Source: Microbacterium azadirachtae (GTDB lineage Bacteria > Actinomycetota > Actinomycetes > Actinomycetales > Microbacteriaceae). From it: DNA of 64,000 nt. Below, one piece after another: positions 24,428 to 34,436 of the stretch (the stretch's first letter is position 1; each line of letters starts with the position of its first letter). The notes below the pieces were generated by a model. It was given only the letters and a program-made list of their open reading frames with translations. It searched no databases and was not told the origin of the DNA. The translations under genes were made by a program, and so were the position numbers. The stretch lies in assembly GCF_000956545.1 (NCBI RefSeq), contig NZ_JYIT01000078.1, positions 48,850-112,849 of the forward strand. Reading direction: 5' to 3'.

Positions 24428-25444
24428 ATGGCCATCGTCGACAACGGCATCTACGTGGACGGCGTCCGCACCGACACCCCGCACACGCTCGACGAGACGT
24501 TCGAGCTCATGCATGCGCGGGGCGGCATGGGATGGATCGGCCTGTACCGTCCCAGTCAGGAGGAGGTGCGCCAGGTCGCCGCGGAGTTCGGACTGCACGA
24601 GCTCGCCGTCGAGGACGCGCTGACCGGCCATCAGCGCTCCAAGCTCGAGCGCTACGGGGAGACCCTCTTCGTCGTGCTGCGCCCCGCTCGGTACCTGGAT
24701 GCGGCGGAGGAGGTGGAGTTCGGGGAGCTCCACGTCTTCGTCGGCCCCAACTTCGTCGTCACCATCCGCCATGCCGAGACCCCGAGCCTCAGCCGCGTGC
24801 GCGGACGCATGGAGCACGACCCCGAGCTGCTCGCACGAGGCCCCGAGGCGGTGCTGTACGCCGTGCTCGACGAGCTCGTCGACGAGTACTCGCCGGTGCT
24901 CGCCGGCCTGGAGAACGACATCGACGAGATCGAGGCGCAGCTGTTCCTCGACGACTCGGACGTCACGCAGCGCATCTACGAGCTCAGCAGCGAGGTGATC
25001 GACTTCCAGAAGGCGACCCAGCCGCTGCAGCCGATGCTGGAGAACCTGCTGCGCGGATCCGCGAAGTACGCGGTCGACCTCGAGCTGCAGCGCTACCTGC
25101 GCGACGTGCTCGATCACATCATCGCCCTCTCGGAGCGGGTGTCGACCTTCCGGGCGAACCTCGACAACGCGCTCACCGTGGAGGCGACGATCGTCGCCCG
25201 GCGTCAGAACGACGAGATGCGGCGGATGACCGAGGAGAGCATGCGCCAGGGCGAGGAGGTCAAGAAGATCTCCAGCTGGGCGGCGATCTTCTTCGCCCCG
25301 ACGATCGTGGCGGGCATCTACGGGATGAACTTCGAGGTGATGCCGGAGCTGAAATGGGCCGCCGGCTATCCGATGGCGATCGGTCTCATGGTCGGCGGCG
25401 GCTTCGCGCTGTACCTCGTGTTCAAGAAGCGCGGCTGGCTCTGA
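24428..25444 (+). CDS. corA: CorA family magnesium/cobalt channel
   Basis: 338 residues. The large cytoplasmic N-terminal domain ends in a long stalk helix (SERVSTFRANLDNALTVEAT). Two C-terminal membrane helices follow, the first ending in the signature GMN motif (299-301, IYGMNFEVMP) that forms the Mg2+ selectivity site of the pentamer, and the second followed by the basic tail FKKRGWL. The gene mediates Mg2+ (also Co2+/Ni2+) uptake. GAGGAGCAGCC precedes the ATG. It appears monocistronic. Confidence 0.95.
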   Translation: MAIVDNGIYVDGVRTDTPHTLDETFELMHARGGMGWIGLYRPSQEEVRQVAAEFGLHELAVEDALTGHQRSKLERYGETLFVVLRPARYLDAAEEVEFGELHVFVGPNFVVTIRHAETPSLSRVRGRMEHDPELLARGPEAVLYAVLDELVDEYSPVLAGLENDIDEIEAQLFLDDSDVTQRIYELSSEVIDFQKATQPLQPMLENLLRGSAKYAVDLELQRYLRDVLDHIIALSERVSTFRANLDNALTVEATIVARRQNDEMRRMTEESMRQGEEVKKISSWAAIFFAPTIVAGIYGMNFEVMPELKWAAGYPMAIGLMVGGGFALYLVFKKRGWL

Positions 25445-25459
25445 CCGGATCCCCGCCCC

Positions 25460-26500
25460 TCAGCGGCCGAAGCCGGTGAGGGCGATCACGGCGAGCGCCG
25501 TGACGGTGACCAGGATCCACAGGATCGCGCCGAGCAGCAGAGGCCGCCAGCCGGCGCTGCGCAGCGCGGCTGCATCCGTCGACAGGCCGATCCCCGCCAT
25601 GGCCACCGCGATCAGGAAGCCGCTCGCGTGCACCATCGCGTCCCGAGGAGCCGCGGGGATCCCGCCGAGGGATCCGAGCAGCGCGACCACGAGGAACCCG
25701 ATCAGGAACCACGGCACGAGCCCGATCGCGCCGCGCAGCGTCATCCGCCGGCCATCGGCCGCGCGACGCGACTCGATCACCGAGAGGCCGACCGAGATCG
25801 GGATGATCATGAGCGTGCGCACGAGCTTCGCGACCACCGCGAACCCGAGCGCGGAAGCGCCGAAGACGCTCGCCGTCGCCACGACGCTGCTCGTGTCGTT
25901 CACCGCGGTGCCGGCGAGGAGTCCGAACGTGTGCGGATCCAGTCCGAGCGCGTGGCCGAGCAGCGGGAAGAGCACCACGGCCAGGATGTTGAACACGAAG
26001 ATCGTCGACACGGCGTAGGAGACCTCGGCGCCGACCGCGCCGATCACGGGCGAGACCGCGGCGATCGCCGAGGCGCCGCAGATCCCGGTCCCGACGCCGA
26101 TGAGGGTGCGCAGTCGCGGGGCGACGCGCAGCGCCCGGCCGATCACGGCGGTGCCGAGGAGGCACACCGCGAGAGTCGTGAGCATGATCGGCAGCGACTC
26201 CGCTCCCACCCGGAGGATCGCGTCGAGCGACAGCTGCGCGCCCAGCAGCACCACCGCGATCTGCAGCAGGAACCGTCCGGAGTACTCCACTCCCGGCACG
26301 AACCGCGCACCGGGCCGCCGGATCACCGCGATCGGGACGCCGATCACGATCGCGGGCAGTGCCGAGCCGAGCACGGGCACGGCGGATCCGATCAGGGTGG
26401 CGGCGATCGCGATCGGCACGGTGAGCGCGAGCCCCGGCAGCACCTCGACCGCCCGCAGTGCGAGACGGGACGGCAGCGTGCGGGCAGGGCGGAACATCAT
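25460..26500 (-). CDS. YeiH/UPF0324 family putative sulfate exporter
   Basis: 346-residue polytopic protein with about ten hydrophobic segments. Family motifs: LLGAQLSLDAILRVGAESLP, GVGTGICGASAIAAVSPVIG and LLAGTAVNDTSSVVATASVF. The YeiH family is usually named 'putative sulfate exporter', but the substrate is not well proven. It is encoded divergently from a LysR regulator, as yeiH is from yeiE in enterobacteria, which supports LysR control. ATG pair at the start (26500 and 26497). Confidence 0.9.
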   Translation of the reverse strand: MMFRPARTLPSRLALRAVEVLPGLALTVPIAIAATLIGSAVPVLGSALPAIVIGVPIAVIRRPGARFVPGVEYSGRFLLQIAVVLLGAQLSLDAILRVGAESLPIMLTTLAVCLLGTAVIGRALRVAPRLRTLIGVGTGICGASAIAAVSPVIGAVGAEVSYAVSTIFVFNILAVVLFPLLGHALGLDPHTFGLLAGTAVNDTSSVVATASVFGASALGFAVVAKLVRTLMIIPISVGLSVIESRRAADGRRMTLRGAIGLVPWFLIGFLVVALLGSLGGIPAAPRDAMVHASGFLIAVAMAGIGLSTDAAALRSAGWRPLLLGAILWILVTVTALAVIALTGFGR

Positions 26501-26532
26501 GGATCCAGGCTCGTGCGTGGCCGCGCCCCGCG

Positions 26533-26559
26533 GTATCCGGCTAGGCTCGATAGGGATAC
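26533..26559. promoter_or_regulatory. LysR binding-site candidate
   Basis: GTATCC and GGATAC form a perfect 6-bp dyad with a 15-bp spacer in the divergent region between the YeiH-type and LysR genes. Confidence 0.45.
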
Positions 26560-26583
26560 AGGCAGAGACTGTGGGGTGTGCGC

Positions 26584-27543
26584 ATGGCCGATGGATCGAT
26601 GCCCGACATCGGCTCGCTCGAATTGCTGGTGGCCGTCGTGCGCACCGGCTCCATCTCGGCGGCGGCGCGTGAGATCGGGGTGACCCAGCAGTCGGCGTCC
26701 ACGCGGCTGCGCGCGATCGAGCGTCAGCTCGGACTGGCTCTGTTCCACCGCACCCCGTCCGGGACCCGGCCCACGCTCGAGGGCGAGGTGGTCGCCTCCT
26801 GGGCCGATGACGTGCTCGCGGCGGCCGCGCGGTTCCGTGCGGCGACCCGCACGCTCCGCGGCGAGAGCACCGCGCGGCTCACGGTCGCCGCGAGCCAGAC
26901 GGTGTCGGCGCGGCTGCTCCCACTCTGGCTCGTGGAGCTGCGCCGGCAGCAGCTCGCCGACGGACGGACCCCGACCGCCGTGCAGCTGCTCTCCGGCAAC
27001 AGCACCGACGCCGAGGCCCTCGTGCGCGATGGGCGCGCCGACCTCGCGTTCATCGAGTCGAGCGAGGTCCCCTCCGACCTCGGCTCGACCACGGTGGACC
27101 GGGACGAGCTCGCGCTCGTCGTGGCGCCGGAGCACCCGTGGACCGCGACCGGTCCCATCGCGTTCGAGACGGCCGCCACCGAACCCCTCGTCGCGCGCGA
27201 GGAGGGCAGCGGCACCCGGCGCGCGTGGGAGGACGAGGTGCGCCGCCGGCTCGGGCGCGACGCCGCAGCACCCGCGGTCGTGCTGCCGACGTCGGCGGCG
27301 GTGCGCTCGGCCGTCGCGAACGGATTGGGCGCCGCGGTGTTGAGCCGCAGGGAGGCCGCCGACGACATCAGGCTCGGACGCCTCCGCGCCGTCCGCACGA
27401 CGGGGGATCCGGTCGTGCGGCCGATCACGGCGCTGTGGCGCGGCGGTGCGCGCGACCTGTCCGCGTCCGGGCGGGAGCTGATCGACGTGGCCGTACAGAC
27501 GGCGAGGGCGCAGGCGGGACGAAGGACCCCGGCGCCGCAGTAG
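26584..27543 (+). CDS. LysR family transcriptional regulator
   Basis: 319 residues. The N-terminal winged helix reads LELLVAVVRTGSISAAAREI then GVTQQSASTRLRAIERQLGL, typical of LysR. The effector domain resembles the CysB/YeiE type, with LLSGNSTDAEALVRDGRADL and ANGLGAAVLSRREAADDI. It likely controls the divergent YeiH-type transporter and itself through the dyad at 26533-26559, responding to an anion or thiol compound. A GTG at 26578 is an alternative start. Confidence 0.92.
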   Translation: MADGSMPDIGSLELLVAVVRTGSISAAAREIGVTQQSASTRLRAIERQLGLALFHRTPSGTRPTLEGEVVASWADDVLAAAARFRAATRTLRGESTARLTVAASQTVSARLLPLWLVELRRQQLADGRTPTAVQLLSGNSTDAEALVRDGRADLAFIESSEVPSDLGSTTVDRDELALVVAPEHPWTATGPIAFETAATEPLVAREEGSGTRRAWEDEVRRRLGRDAAAPAVVLPTSAAVRSAVANGLGAAVLSRREAADDIRLGRLRAVRTTGDPVVRPITALWRGGARDLSASGRELIDVAVQTARAQAGRRTPAPQ

Positions 27544-27575
27544 TCTCTGAGCGTGCCCTCCACGGAAGGATCCGG

Positions 27576-28895
27576 ATGCCGCCGTTCGTGCTCATCGGCC
27601 TGATCGCCGTCCTGCTGTGGTCGCTCATCTCCCATCGGTTCGAGCGCTGGGGCATCGCGGGTCCTGCGATGCTGCTGGTGCTGGGTGCGGCGGCAACGGT
27701 CTGGAACCTCGACGCGTTCGGCGTCTCGCTCGACTCGCCGGTCACCGAGAAGGTCGTCGAGGTGGTGCTCTCGGTCCTCCTCTTCGCGGACGCGACCGAG
27801 GTGCGCGGCGGGATCTTCGGCGGGGAGGGCAAGGTCACCGCGCGTCTCGTGCTGATCGCCCTGCCCCTCTCCCTGCTGCTGACCGCGATCCTGTGCGGCT
27901 GGCTCGTGCCGGAGTCGTTCGCCGTGATCGGCGTGATCGCCTGCGTGATCATGCCGACCGACTTCGCCCCGGCCACCCGGCTGCTGCGTTCTCGGCTGCT
28001 CCCGGAGCGCGTGCGCGCGATCCTGAACGTGGAGAGCGGCTACAACGACGGACTCGTCTCGCCGATCTTCGGCATGGCGCTGCCCATCGCCGTCATCATC
28101 GAGCCGCTCGTGCGCGAGTACCTCCGGACGGGCAAGGACACGTTCACGCTCGACGAACAGGACGTGGGCCACAACGGCGAGAAGTTCGTCGAGGCCTTCC
28201 TCAACGCGGTGCCGGCCACGCTCGTCGCGATCGTGATCGGTGTGGCGCTCGGCGGGCTCGTCGGGCTGGCGATGCGCGCCGCCCGCGACCGCGGAGTCGC
28301 CGACGCCGGGGGCGCCCGGTTCGTCATGGTGCTGCTGCCCCTGATCGCCTACGGGATCGCCACCATCCCGGCACTCGAGGCCAACGGCTTCGTCGCCGCC
28401 TTCGTGGCGGGCCTCATCTACCGTGTCGCCCGCACCGGCGGCATGGCGGAGCGCGTGATCCCGCATGAGGAGCTGCTGCTCGTCGAGGAGGTGGGCACCC
28501 TCACGGCGAACTTCGTGTGGTTCATGCTGGGCGGGGCGACACTGCTGGTCTTCACCGTCTCGTTCGACGTGCGGATCGTGCTGCTCGCGCTGCTCGCCCT
28601 CACGCTGCTGCGGCTCGGGCCGGTGTACCTGTCGCTGATGGGGAGCTCGGTGCCCCGCGGCGATCGGGTCAGGATCGGGCTGCTCGGTCCGCGCGGCACC
28701 GCCACGATCGTCTTCGGCCTCCTCGCATACAACGCCCTGCCGGACGACGCGGGCGACCTCGTGCTCACCGCGATGGTGACCACCGTGGTCGGCAGCATCC
28801 TGCTGCACGGCGTCCTCGCGCCGCTCGTGCTGCGCCGTCTCGCCCCGGAGGGCGACGACGCGGCGAAGGCCCGGGTGCCGTCACCCGGGCACTGA
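27576..28895 (+). CDS. Cation:proton antiporter (NhaP/CPA1 type)
   Basis: 439 residues with about twelve membrane segments. CPA features include VVEVVLSVLLFADATEVRGG, the paired-charge core IMPTDFAPATRLLRSRLLPE and ILNVESGYNDGLVSPIFGMA, where Asp residues in the sixth-segment region would carry the ion. A mid-protein hydrophilic loop contains a DEQDVGHNGEKF stretch. It probably exchanges Na+ or K+ for H+. GGAAGGA lies 4 nt before the ATG. It starts 32 nt after the LysR stop on the same strand and could be co-transcribed. Confidence 0.9.
   Translation: MPPFVLIGLIAVLLWSLISHRFERWGIAGPAMLLVLGAAATVWNLDAFGVSLDSPVTEKVVEVVLSVLLFADATEVRGGIFGGEGKVTARLVLIALPLSLLLTAILCGWLVPESFAVIGVIACVIMPTDFAPATRLLRSRLLPERVRAILNVESGYNDGLVSPIFGMALPIAVIIEPLVREYLRTGKDTFTLDEQDVGHNGEKFVEAFLNAVPATLVAIVIGVALGGLVGLAMRAARDRGVADAGGARFVMVLLPLIAYGIATIPALEANGFVAAFVAGLIYRVARTGGMAERVIPHEELLLVEEVGTLTANFVWFMLGGATLLVFTVSFDVRIVLLALLALTLLRLGPVYLSLMGSSVPRGDRVRIGLLGPRGTATIVFGLLAYNALPDDAGDLVLTAMVTTVVGSILLHGVLAPLVLRRLAPEGDDAAKARVPSPGH
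28869..28890. terminator. Hairpin at the end of the antiporter gene
   Basis: GCCCGGGTG and CACCCGGGC pair around CCGT. It lies inside the last codons of the antiporter gene and between convergent genes. Confidence 0.5.
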
Positions 28896-28926
28896 TCGTG
28901 GCCGGCGCTCCGGTGCGCCGCCGGGG

Positions 28927-29364
28927 TCAGCCCTGCGCGGCCTGCCGGGTGTAGACGCCCCGCATGAGCGGCGCGGGCGCCGCATCAGCCGGCACGGCCG
29001 AGTCCAGCTCGACCGTCAGCCGGTCGCCGTCGGCGCGCAGGCGCATCACGGTGCGTCCCCGGTCGGAGCGGCGGTCGAGCACCAGCGCCTCGTCGACCCA
29101 CTCGGCGGATCCGGGGGCCTGAGGGGTGAAGCCGTAGGTGTCGAACCACCAGAAGCCCTCTCCGGCGACCACGGCGTGCGCCACGAGCGGAGCACCTTCG
29201 GCGCCGTCGCGGGCCTCGACGTAGTCGAGCAGCACGCCGGCGGGGCCCGGTTCGACGCTGAGGGCTCCGCGGGCCGTCCCGGCCTCCGTCCACGCGGTGG
29301 GGAACAGCTCCTCCGTCCCCGTCCAGTCTCCGAGCAGTGCCATGAGCCGAGAATCCGGTGCCAT
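28927..29364 (-). CDS. DUF1579-like small protein
   Basis: 145 residues of beta-barrel appearance, beginning MAPDSRLMALLGDWTGTEEL, with the GDW/G-T-E opening and FWWFDTYGFTPQAP typical of DUF1579 and related lipocalin-like proteins. No catalytic motif is seen; such proteins may bind a small hydrophobic ligand. The ATG at 29364 is 7 nt from a TAGGCT box; a GTG at 29370 would conflict with that promoter. Confidence 0.75.
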   Translation of the reverse strand: MAPDSRLMALLGDWTGTEELFPTAWTEAGTARGALSVEPGPAGVLLDYVEARDGAEGAPLVAHAVVAGEGFWWFDTYGFTPQAPGSAEWVDEALVLDRRSDRGRTVMRLRADGDRLTVELDSAVPADAAPAPLMRGVYTRQAAQG

Positions 29365-29371
29365 GCCCACG

Positions 29372-29377
29372 AGCCTA
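29372..29377 (-). promoter_or_regulatory. -10 box for leaderless gene at 28927-29364
   Basis: TAGGCT on the minus strand ends 7 nt before the ATG at 29364. Confidence 0.55.
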
Positions 29378-29485
29378 CGCGGCCGACGCTGTCGCGCACA
29401 CGCGGTCGCCGTCGTTGCCAGGAGGGAAAGATCCGGGATTCTTAGCGCGTAAGATCGCGAAAAGCCAAGGGATCCGCGTCGTCCC

Positions 29486-29501
29486 GCTCAGTACTCTGAG
29501 C
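29486..29501. promoter_or_regulatory. Dyad overlapping a possible -10 box upstream of pntA
   Basis: GCTCAG and CTGAGC pair around TACT; TACTCT at 29492-29497 could be a -10 box. Regulation by a repressor is possible. Confidence 0.3.
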
Positions 29502-29577
29502 AGGTTGTCCGGCGAGGGTGCCGCATAGTGCGCAGCGCACACCACCCGTCATCGCCGACGGCATGGAGGAGGTAGCT

Positions 29578-31119
29578 ATGGCAGTCATCGGCATCGTCCG
29601 AGAGCCTGCGGGAGAGTCGCGCGTGGCCGCGACCCCGGCGACGATCGCACAGCTTCGCACGCTCGGTCACGACGTGGTCGTGGAGCGCGGAGCGGGATCC
29701 GATGCGTCCTACCCGGATGAGGCCTACGCGGCCGCCGGGGCGGAGCTGGTCGATCGCGCCCGGGCATGGGGCAGTGAGATCGTGCTGGCGATCACGGCGC
29801 CCGGAGCGGAGCAGATCGCCCTGCTCGCCGACGGGGCGACGATCATCGCGCTGCTGTCGCCGGCGCTGCGGCCCGATCTGGTGGAGTCCCTCGCGCAGCG
29901 AGGCATCACGGCGCTCGCCCTCGACGCGGTTCCGCGCATCTCGCGCGCCCAGTCGATGGACGTGCTCAGCTCGATGGCCAACATCGCCGGCTATCGCGCC
30001 GTGGTGGAGGCCGCGCACGAGTTCGGGCGCTTCTTCACCGGCCAGGTCACGGCAGCGGGCAAGGTGCCGCCGGCCAAGGTGCTCGTGGCGGGCGCCGGCG
30101 TCGCCGGTCTCGCCGCGATCGGCGCCGCGTCGAGCCTGGGCGCGATCGTGCGCGCGACCGACCCCCGGCCGGAGGTCGCCGACCAGGTCACCTCGATCGG
30201 CGGCGAGTACCTGCCCGTCGACGTGGCGGTGGAGAAGTCCACCGACGGCTACGCCAAGGCGACGAGCGAGGCGTACGACCGGCGGGCGGCCGAGATCTAC
30301 ACCGAGCAGGCCGCCGACGTCGACATCATCATCACCACCGCCCTCATCCCGGGACGTGCGGCACCGCGGCTCATCACCGCCTCCGACGTCGCCCGGATGA
30401 AGCCAGGCAGCGTGATCGTCGACATGGCCGCGGGCCAGGGCGGCAACGTCGAGGGATCCGTCGCCGGCGAGCGCACCGTCACGCCGAACGGCGTGATCAT
30501 CCTCGGCTACACCGATCTCGCGTCGCGCCTGGCGGCCCAGGCGTCGCAGCTGTACGGGACGAACGTCGCCAACCTCGTCGCCCTGCTCACCCCGGGCAAG
30601 GACGGCGCCTTCACGATCGACTTCGACGACGTCGTGCAGCGCTCGGTGACCGTCGTGCGCGACGGGGAGATCACCTGGCCCCCGCCGCCCGTGCAGGTGG
30701 CGGCAGCCCCGGCGAAGGCCCCGGTCGCGTCGACGCCGATCGAGGCGCCGCAGAAACAGGGCCTGTCGGCGGGCCGCAAGGCCCTGCTGATCGTGCTCGG
30801 CATCGCCGCGCTCTTCCTGGTCAACGCGTTCGCGCCGGCGCCGCTGCCGCAGCACTTCACGGTGCTGACCCTGTCGGTGGTGATCGGCTTCTACGTGATC
30901 GGCAAGGTGCACCACGCGCTGCACACCCCGCTCATGTCGGTGACCAACGCGATCTCCGGGGTCATCGTCGTGGGCGCGATGCTGCAGATCACGGATCCGG
31001 ATCCGGTCGTCCAGGTGCTCGCCGCGATCGCGGTGCTGCTCGCGTCCATCAACATCTTCGGAGGGTTCGCGGTGACCCGCCGCATGCTCGCCATGTTCAC
31101 GAAGGGCGGCCAGAAGTGA
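29578..31119 (+). CDS. pntA: NAD(P)+ transhydrogenase subunit alpha (fused form)
   Basis: 513 residues. The first about 380 residues form the NAD(H)-binding domain [21 protein letters not shown], the Rossmann motif [20 protein letters not shown], and [21 protein letters not shown] Pro/Ala linker precedes four C-terminal membrane helices of domain II. This is the one-chain alpha subunit as in E. coli, not the split form. With PntB it couples hydride transfer between NADH and NADP+ to proton flow, making NADPH. GGAGGTAGCT precedes the ATG. The stop overlaps pntB by 4 nt. Confidence 0.95.
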   Translation: MAVIGIVREPAGESRVAATPATIAQLRTLGHDVVVERGAGSDASYPDEAYAAAGAELVDRARAWGSEIVLAITAPGAEQIALLADGATIIALLSPALRPDLVESLAQRGITALALDAVPRISRAQSMDVLSSMANIAGYRAVVEAAHEFGRFFTGQVTAAGKVPPAKVLVAGAGVAGLAAIGAASSLGAIVRATDPRPEVADQVTSIGGEYLPVDVAVEKSTDGYAKATSEAYDRRAAEIYTEQAADVDIIITTALIPGRAAPRLITASDVARMKPGSVIVDMAAGQGGNVEGSVAGERTVTPNGVIILGYTDLASRLAAQASQLYGTNVANLVALLTPGKDGAFTIDFDDVVQRSVTVVRDGEITWPPPPVQVAAAPAKAPVASTPIEAPQKQGLSAGRKALLIVLGIAALFLVNAFAPAPLPQHFTVLTLSVVIGFYVIGKVHHALHTPLMSVTNAISGVIVVGAMLQITDPDPVVQVLAAIAVLLASINIFGGFAVTRRMLAMFTKGGQK

Positions 31120-32513
31120 CCGTCGGAGCCCTCTCCACCGCCGCGTACATCGTCGCGGCGCTGCTGTTCATCCTGAGCCTCGCCGGTCTCAGCAAGCACG
31201 AGACCGCCCGTTCGGGTGTGGTCTTCGGCATCTCCGGGATGGCGATCGCCCTGATCGCGACCGTGTCGCTCACGGTCGCCCGCGCCTGGTCGGGCGGCGC
31301 GGTGATCGGCCTCGTCTTCCTGCTCGTCGCGCTGCTGGTGGGCGCGGGGATCGGACTGTGGCGCGCCAGGGTCGTGGAGATGACCGGCATGCCCGAGCTC
31401 ATCGCGCTGCTGCACAGCTTCGTGGGGCTCGCCGCCGTGCTCGTCGGCTGGAACGGCCACCTCGCACACGCCGAGATCGCCCCCGCGCTGGTCGGGATCC
31501 ACAACGCCGAGGTCTTCATCGGGATCTTCATCGGCGGGGTGACCTTCACCGGATCCATCGTCGCGTTCCTGAAGCTGTCGGCGCGGATCTCGTCCAAGCC
31601 GCTCATGCTGCCGGGGAAGAACGCGCTGAACATCCTCGCGCTGGTCGCCTTCCTGGTGCTCACCGTCTGGTTCGTGATCGACCAGCAGCTGTGGCTGCTC
31701 ATCGCGATCACCGTGCTCGCGTTCGCGCTGGGCTGGCACCTGGTCGCCTCGATCGGCGGCGGCGACATGCCGGTCGTCGTCTCGATGCTGAACAGCTACT
31801 CCGGCTGGGCGGCCGCGGCGGCGGGCTTCCTGCTCAACAACGACCTGCTCATCGTCACCGGCGCGCTCGTCGGATCCAGCGGTGCCTACCTCTCGTACAT
31901 CATGTGCAAGGCGATGAACCGGTCGTTCCTCTCCGTGATCGCGGGCGGCTTCGGCATCGTGGCCTCGACCTCGTCCGACGAGGAGCACGGCGAGCACCGC
32001 GAGATCACCGCGACCAGCGCCGCGGAGCTGCTCACCTCGGCGAAGAGCGTCGTGATCACTCCCGGCTACGGCATGGCCGTCGCACACGCCCAGTACCCGG
32101 TCGCCGATCTGGTGCAGCGTCTGCGCGAGCGCGGGGTCGATGTGCGGTTCGGCATCCATCCCGTCGCCGGTCGTCTGCCCGGGCACATGAACGTGCTGCT
32201 CGCCGAGGCGAAGGTGCCGTACGACATCGTCCTGAGCATGGACGAGATCAACGACGACCTCGCGCACACGTCGGTCGTGCTCGTCATCGGCGCCAACGAC
32301 ACCGTGAACCCCGCCGCGGCGGAGGATCCGGGCAGCCCGATCGCGGGGATGCCGGTGCTCCGGGTGTGGGAGGCCGAGAACGTGATCGTGTTCAAGCGCT
32401 CCATGGCCGCGGGCTATGCCGGTGTGCAGAACCCGCTGTTCTTCCGCGACAACGCGCAGATGCTGTTCGGCGACGCCAAGCAGCGCGTGGAGGACATCAT
32501 CGCCGCGCTGTGA
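31116..32513 (+). CDS. pntB: NAD(P)+ transhydrogenase subunit beta
   Basis: 465 residues. Eight or nine membrane helices are followed by the NADP(H)-binding domain III with [40 protein letters not shown] and the [10 protein letters not shown] and [19 protein letters not shown] motifs. Full length for the family. GTG start coupled to pntA. Palindromic repeats follow the gene. Confidence 0.96.
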   Translation: MTVGALSTAAYIVAALLFILSLAGLSKHETARSGVVFGISGMAIALIATVSLTVARAWSGGAVIGLVFLLVALLVGAGIGLWRARVVEMTGMPELIALLHSFVGLAAVLVGWNGHLAHAEIAPALVGIHNAEVFIGIFIGGVTFTGSIVAFLKLSARISSKPLMLPGKNALNILALVAFLVLTVWFVIDQQLWLLIAITVLAFALGWHLVASIGGGDMPVVVSMLNSYSGWAAAAAGFLLNNDLLIVTGALVGSSGAYLSYIMCKAMNRSFLSVIAGGFGIVASTSSDEEHGEHREITATSAAELLTSAKSVVITPGYGMAVAHAQYPVADLVQRLRERGVDVRFGIHPVAGRLPGHMNVLLAEAKVPYDIVLSMDEINDDLAHTSVVLVIGANDTVNPAAAEDPGSPIAGMPVLRVWEAENVIVFKRSMAAGYAGVQNPLFFRDNAQMLFGDAKQRVEDIIAAL

Positions 32514-32614
32514 CCGGATCGGATCCGGTCCCGTCCCGCCGGTCGGGGCGGACCGGATCCGCAGCCCGGGAGCTTCGGGTGAGCCCACGCCAGGGCCTGG
32601 GTCCGCGTCCGAGC

Positions 32615-32665
32615 GAGATGGATTTCGCTGCTGCGGGGCACGTGCGAGCGACGTTTTCCATCTCG
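32615..32665. repeat. Palindromic element, GATGGAAAACG family, copy 3
   Basis: 51-bp unit starting GAGATGGATTTCGCTG and ending ACGTTTTCCATCTCG, with outer arms GAGATGGA/TCCATCTC. Identical to copy 4, which begins 73 bp further on. Located 101 bp after pntB. Confidence 0.85.
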
Positions 32666-32687
32666 CCGCAGGGTTGCTGCGCGTGCG

Positions 32688-32738
32688 GAGATGGATTTCG
32701 CTGCTGCGGGGCACGTGCGAGCGACGTTTTCCATCTCG
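32688..32738. repeat. Palindromic element, GATGGAAAACG family, copy 4
   Basis: Identical over all 51 bp to the copy at 32615-32665. The pair fills most of the 285-bp gap between pntB and the convergent acyl-CoA dehydrogenase gene, which otherwise shows nothing. Confidence 0.85.
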
Positions 32739-32798
32739 CATGCGGATCCGCAGGGCGGGGCGCGGTCAGGCGCTGGCGTGTCGGGCGGCGGGTCGCGG

Positions 32799-34436
32799 TC
32801 AAGCGCCCGCGTGCCGGGCGACGATCGCGGCGGCATCCCGCGCGGAGGTCGCGCCGTAGAGGAAGCCGCGCACGGGGCCGACCCGCGACGCGACGAACGC
32901 GTCGGCGACCGCGGGCGGTGCGCTGCGCACGAGCAGCGAGCCCTGCAGGGCCACCGCGAGCGCCTCCGTCAGCCGGCGGGCCCCGGCCTGCGCCTCGGCG
33001 GATGCCGGATCCCGCTGCGCCTCGTGCAGCAGCCGCGCGGTGTCGTCGAGGTGCGCGTCGAGCCGAGCGTCCGCGCCGGCCGCGAGGCGCACCTCGGCGA
33101 GCAGCGCGTCGGCCGTCTCGGGCTCGCGCGCGATCGCACGCAGCACATCCAGCGCGATGACGTTGCCGGATCCCTCCCAGACCGCCATCACCGGCTGCTC
33201 GCGATAACGGCGTGCGAGCGGGAAGGCCTCGGTGTAGCCGTTGCCGCCGAGGCACTCGAGGGCTTCGGCGGCGTGGCCGGGCCCGCGCTTGCAGATCCAG
33301 TACTTCAGCACCGCCGTGGCCAGCCGCCGCAACGGTTCGTCGGCGGCGGGGGCGTCGGCCTCGTACGCCGCGGCGACCCGCAGCGACGCGGCGATCGCGG
33401 CCTCGGTCTCGACCGCCAGATCGGCGAGCACCTGGGTCATCGCGGGCTGCTCCGCGAGCGGGGCGCCGAAGGCCGCCCGGTGCTGCGCATGCCAGATCGC
33501 CTCCGCCGACGCCTGCCGCATGCCCGCGGCGGTGCCGAGCATGCAGTCCAGGCGCGTCTGGTTCACCATCTCGATGATCGTGCGCACCCCGCGGCCCTCA
33601 TCGCCCATGAGCCATCCGACGGTGCCGTCGAACTCGACCTCGCTGGAGGCGTTCGCCCGGTTGCCGAGCTTGTCCTTGAGGCGCTGGATGAGGAAGGCGT
33701 TGCGCGATCCGTCCGGCAGCACCCGCGGCACCAGGAAGCAGCTGAGCCCGGCGGGCGCCTGGGCGAGCACCAGGAAGCCGTCGGACATCGGCGCCGAGCA
33801 GAACCACTTGTGACCGGTGAGGATCCAGGATCCGTCGGCGGCCGGGACGGCGGCGGTGCGGTTCGCGCGCACGTCGGATCCGCCCTGCTTCTCGGTCATC
33901 GCCATCCCGAACAGGGCCGACGTCTTTCCGGCGATGAGCTCGGGGGAGTAGTCGCGGGAGAGCAGCCGCGGCAGCCACTGCGCGCGCAGGTCGGCGGGCG
34001 CGAACTGCTGCAGCGCAGGGACCACCGCGTGGGTCATCGACACCGGACAGGCGTGGCCCGGCTCGACCTGTGCGAACAGCAGGAAGTGCGCCGCCCGCGC
34101 CACCTGGGCGCCCGGGCGCGGGTCGGCCCACGCCGCCGTGTGCGCGCCGGCGGCGACGGCTGCGCCGAGCACCCGGTGATAGGACGGGTGATACTCCACC
34201 TCGTCGATGCGTCGTCCCCAGCGGTCGAACGCCGTGAGCGAGGGCTCGTGCACGTTCGCGAGCTCGGCATCGTGCTGGAACCCGGCGGATCCGACCAGGC
34301 GCCCGGTCACGCTCAGCCCCGCCTCCGCCCAGGACGCGCCGTGGCGCCGGACGCCCTCGGCGAGGGGCAGGTCGAGGGCGAACTCGTCCAGCCCCTCGCG
34401 AGGAGGAGCCTGGTTCGTCACGGTGTGCGTCGCCAT
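32799..34436 (-). CDS. AidB-like acyl-CoA dehydrogenase family protein
   Basis: 545 residues, larger than ordinary acyl-CoA dehydrogenases. The N-terminal NQAPPREGLDEFALDLPLAE segment and the following helical domain are typical of the AidB group (alkylation-response flavoprotein). The FAD/substrate core has ALFGMAMTEKQGGSDVRANR, GHKWFCSAPMSDGFLVLAQA and the C-terminal ALECLGGNGYTEAFPLARRY. AidB has weak isovaleryl-CoA dehydrogenase activity and binds DNA; which applies here cannot be seen. GAAGGGG precedes the ATG. Confidence 0.9.
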   Translation of the reverse strand: MATHTVTNQAPPREGLDEFALDLPLAEGVRRHGASWAEAGLSVTGRLVGSAGFQHDAELANVHEPSLTAFDRWGRRIDEVEYHPSYHRVLGAAVAAGAHTAAWADPRPGAQVARAAHFLLFAQVEPGHACPVSMTHAVVPALQQFAPADLRAQWLPRLLSRDYSPELIAGKTSALFGMAMTEKQGGSDVRANRTAAVPAADGSWILTGHKWFCSAPMSDGFLVLAQAPAGLSCFLVPRVLPDGSRNAFLIQRLKDKLGNRANASSEVEFDGTVGWLMGDEGRGVRTIIEMVNQTRLDCMLGTAAGMRQASAEAIWHAQHRAAFGAPLAEQPAMTQVLADLAVETEAAIAASLRVAAAYEADAPAADEPLRRLATAVLKYWICKRGPGHAAEALECLGGNGYTEAFPLARRYREQPVMAVWEGSGNVIALDVLRAIAREPETADALLAEVRLAAGADARLDAHLDDTARLLHEAQRDPASAEAQAGARRLTEALAVALQGSLLVRSAPPAVADAFVASRVGPVRGFLYGATSARDAAAIVARHAGA

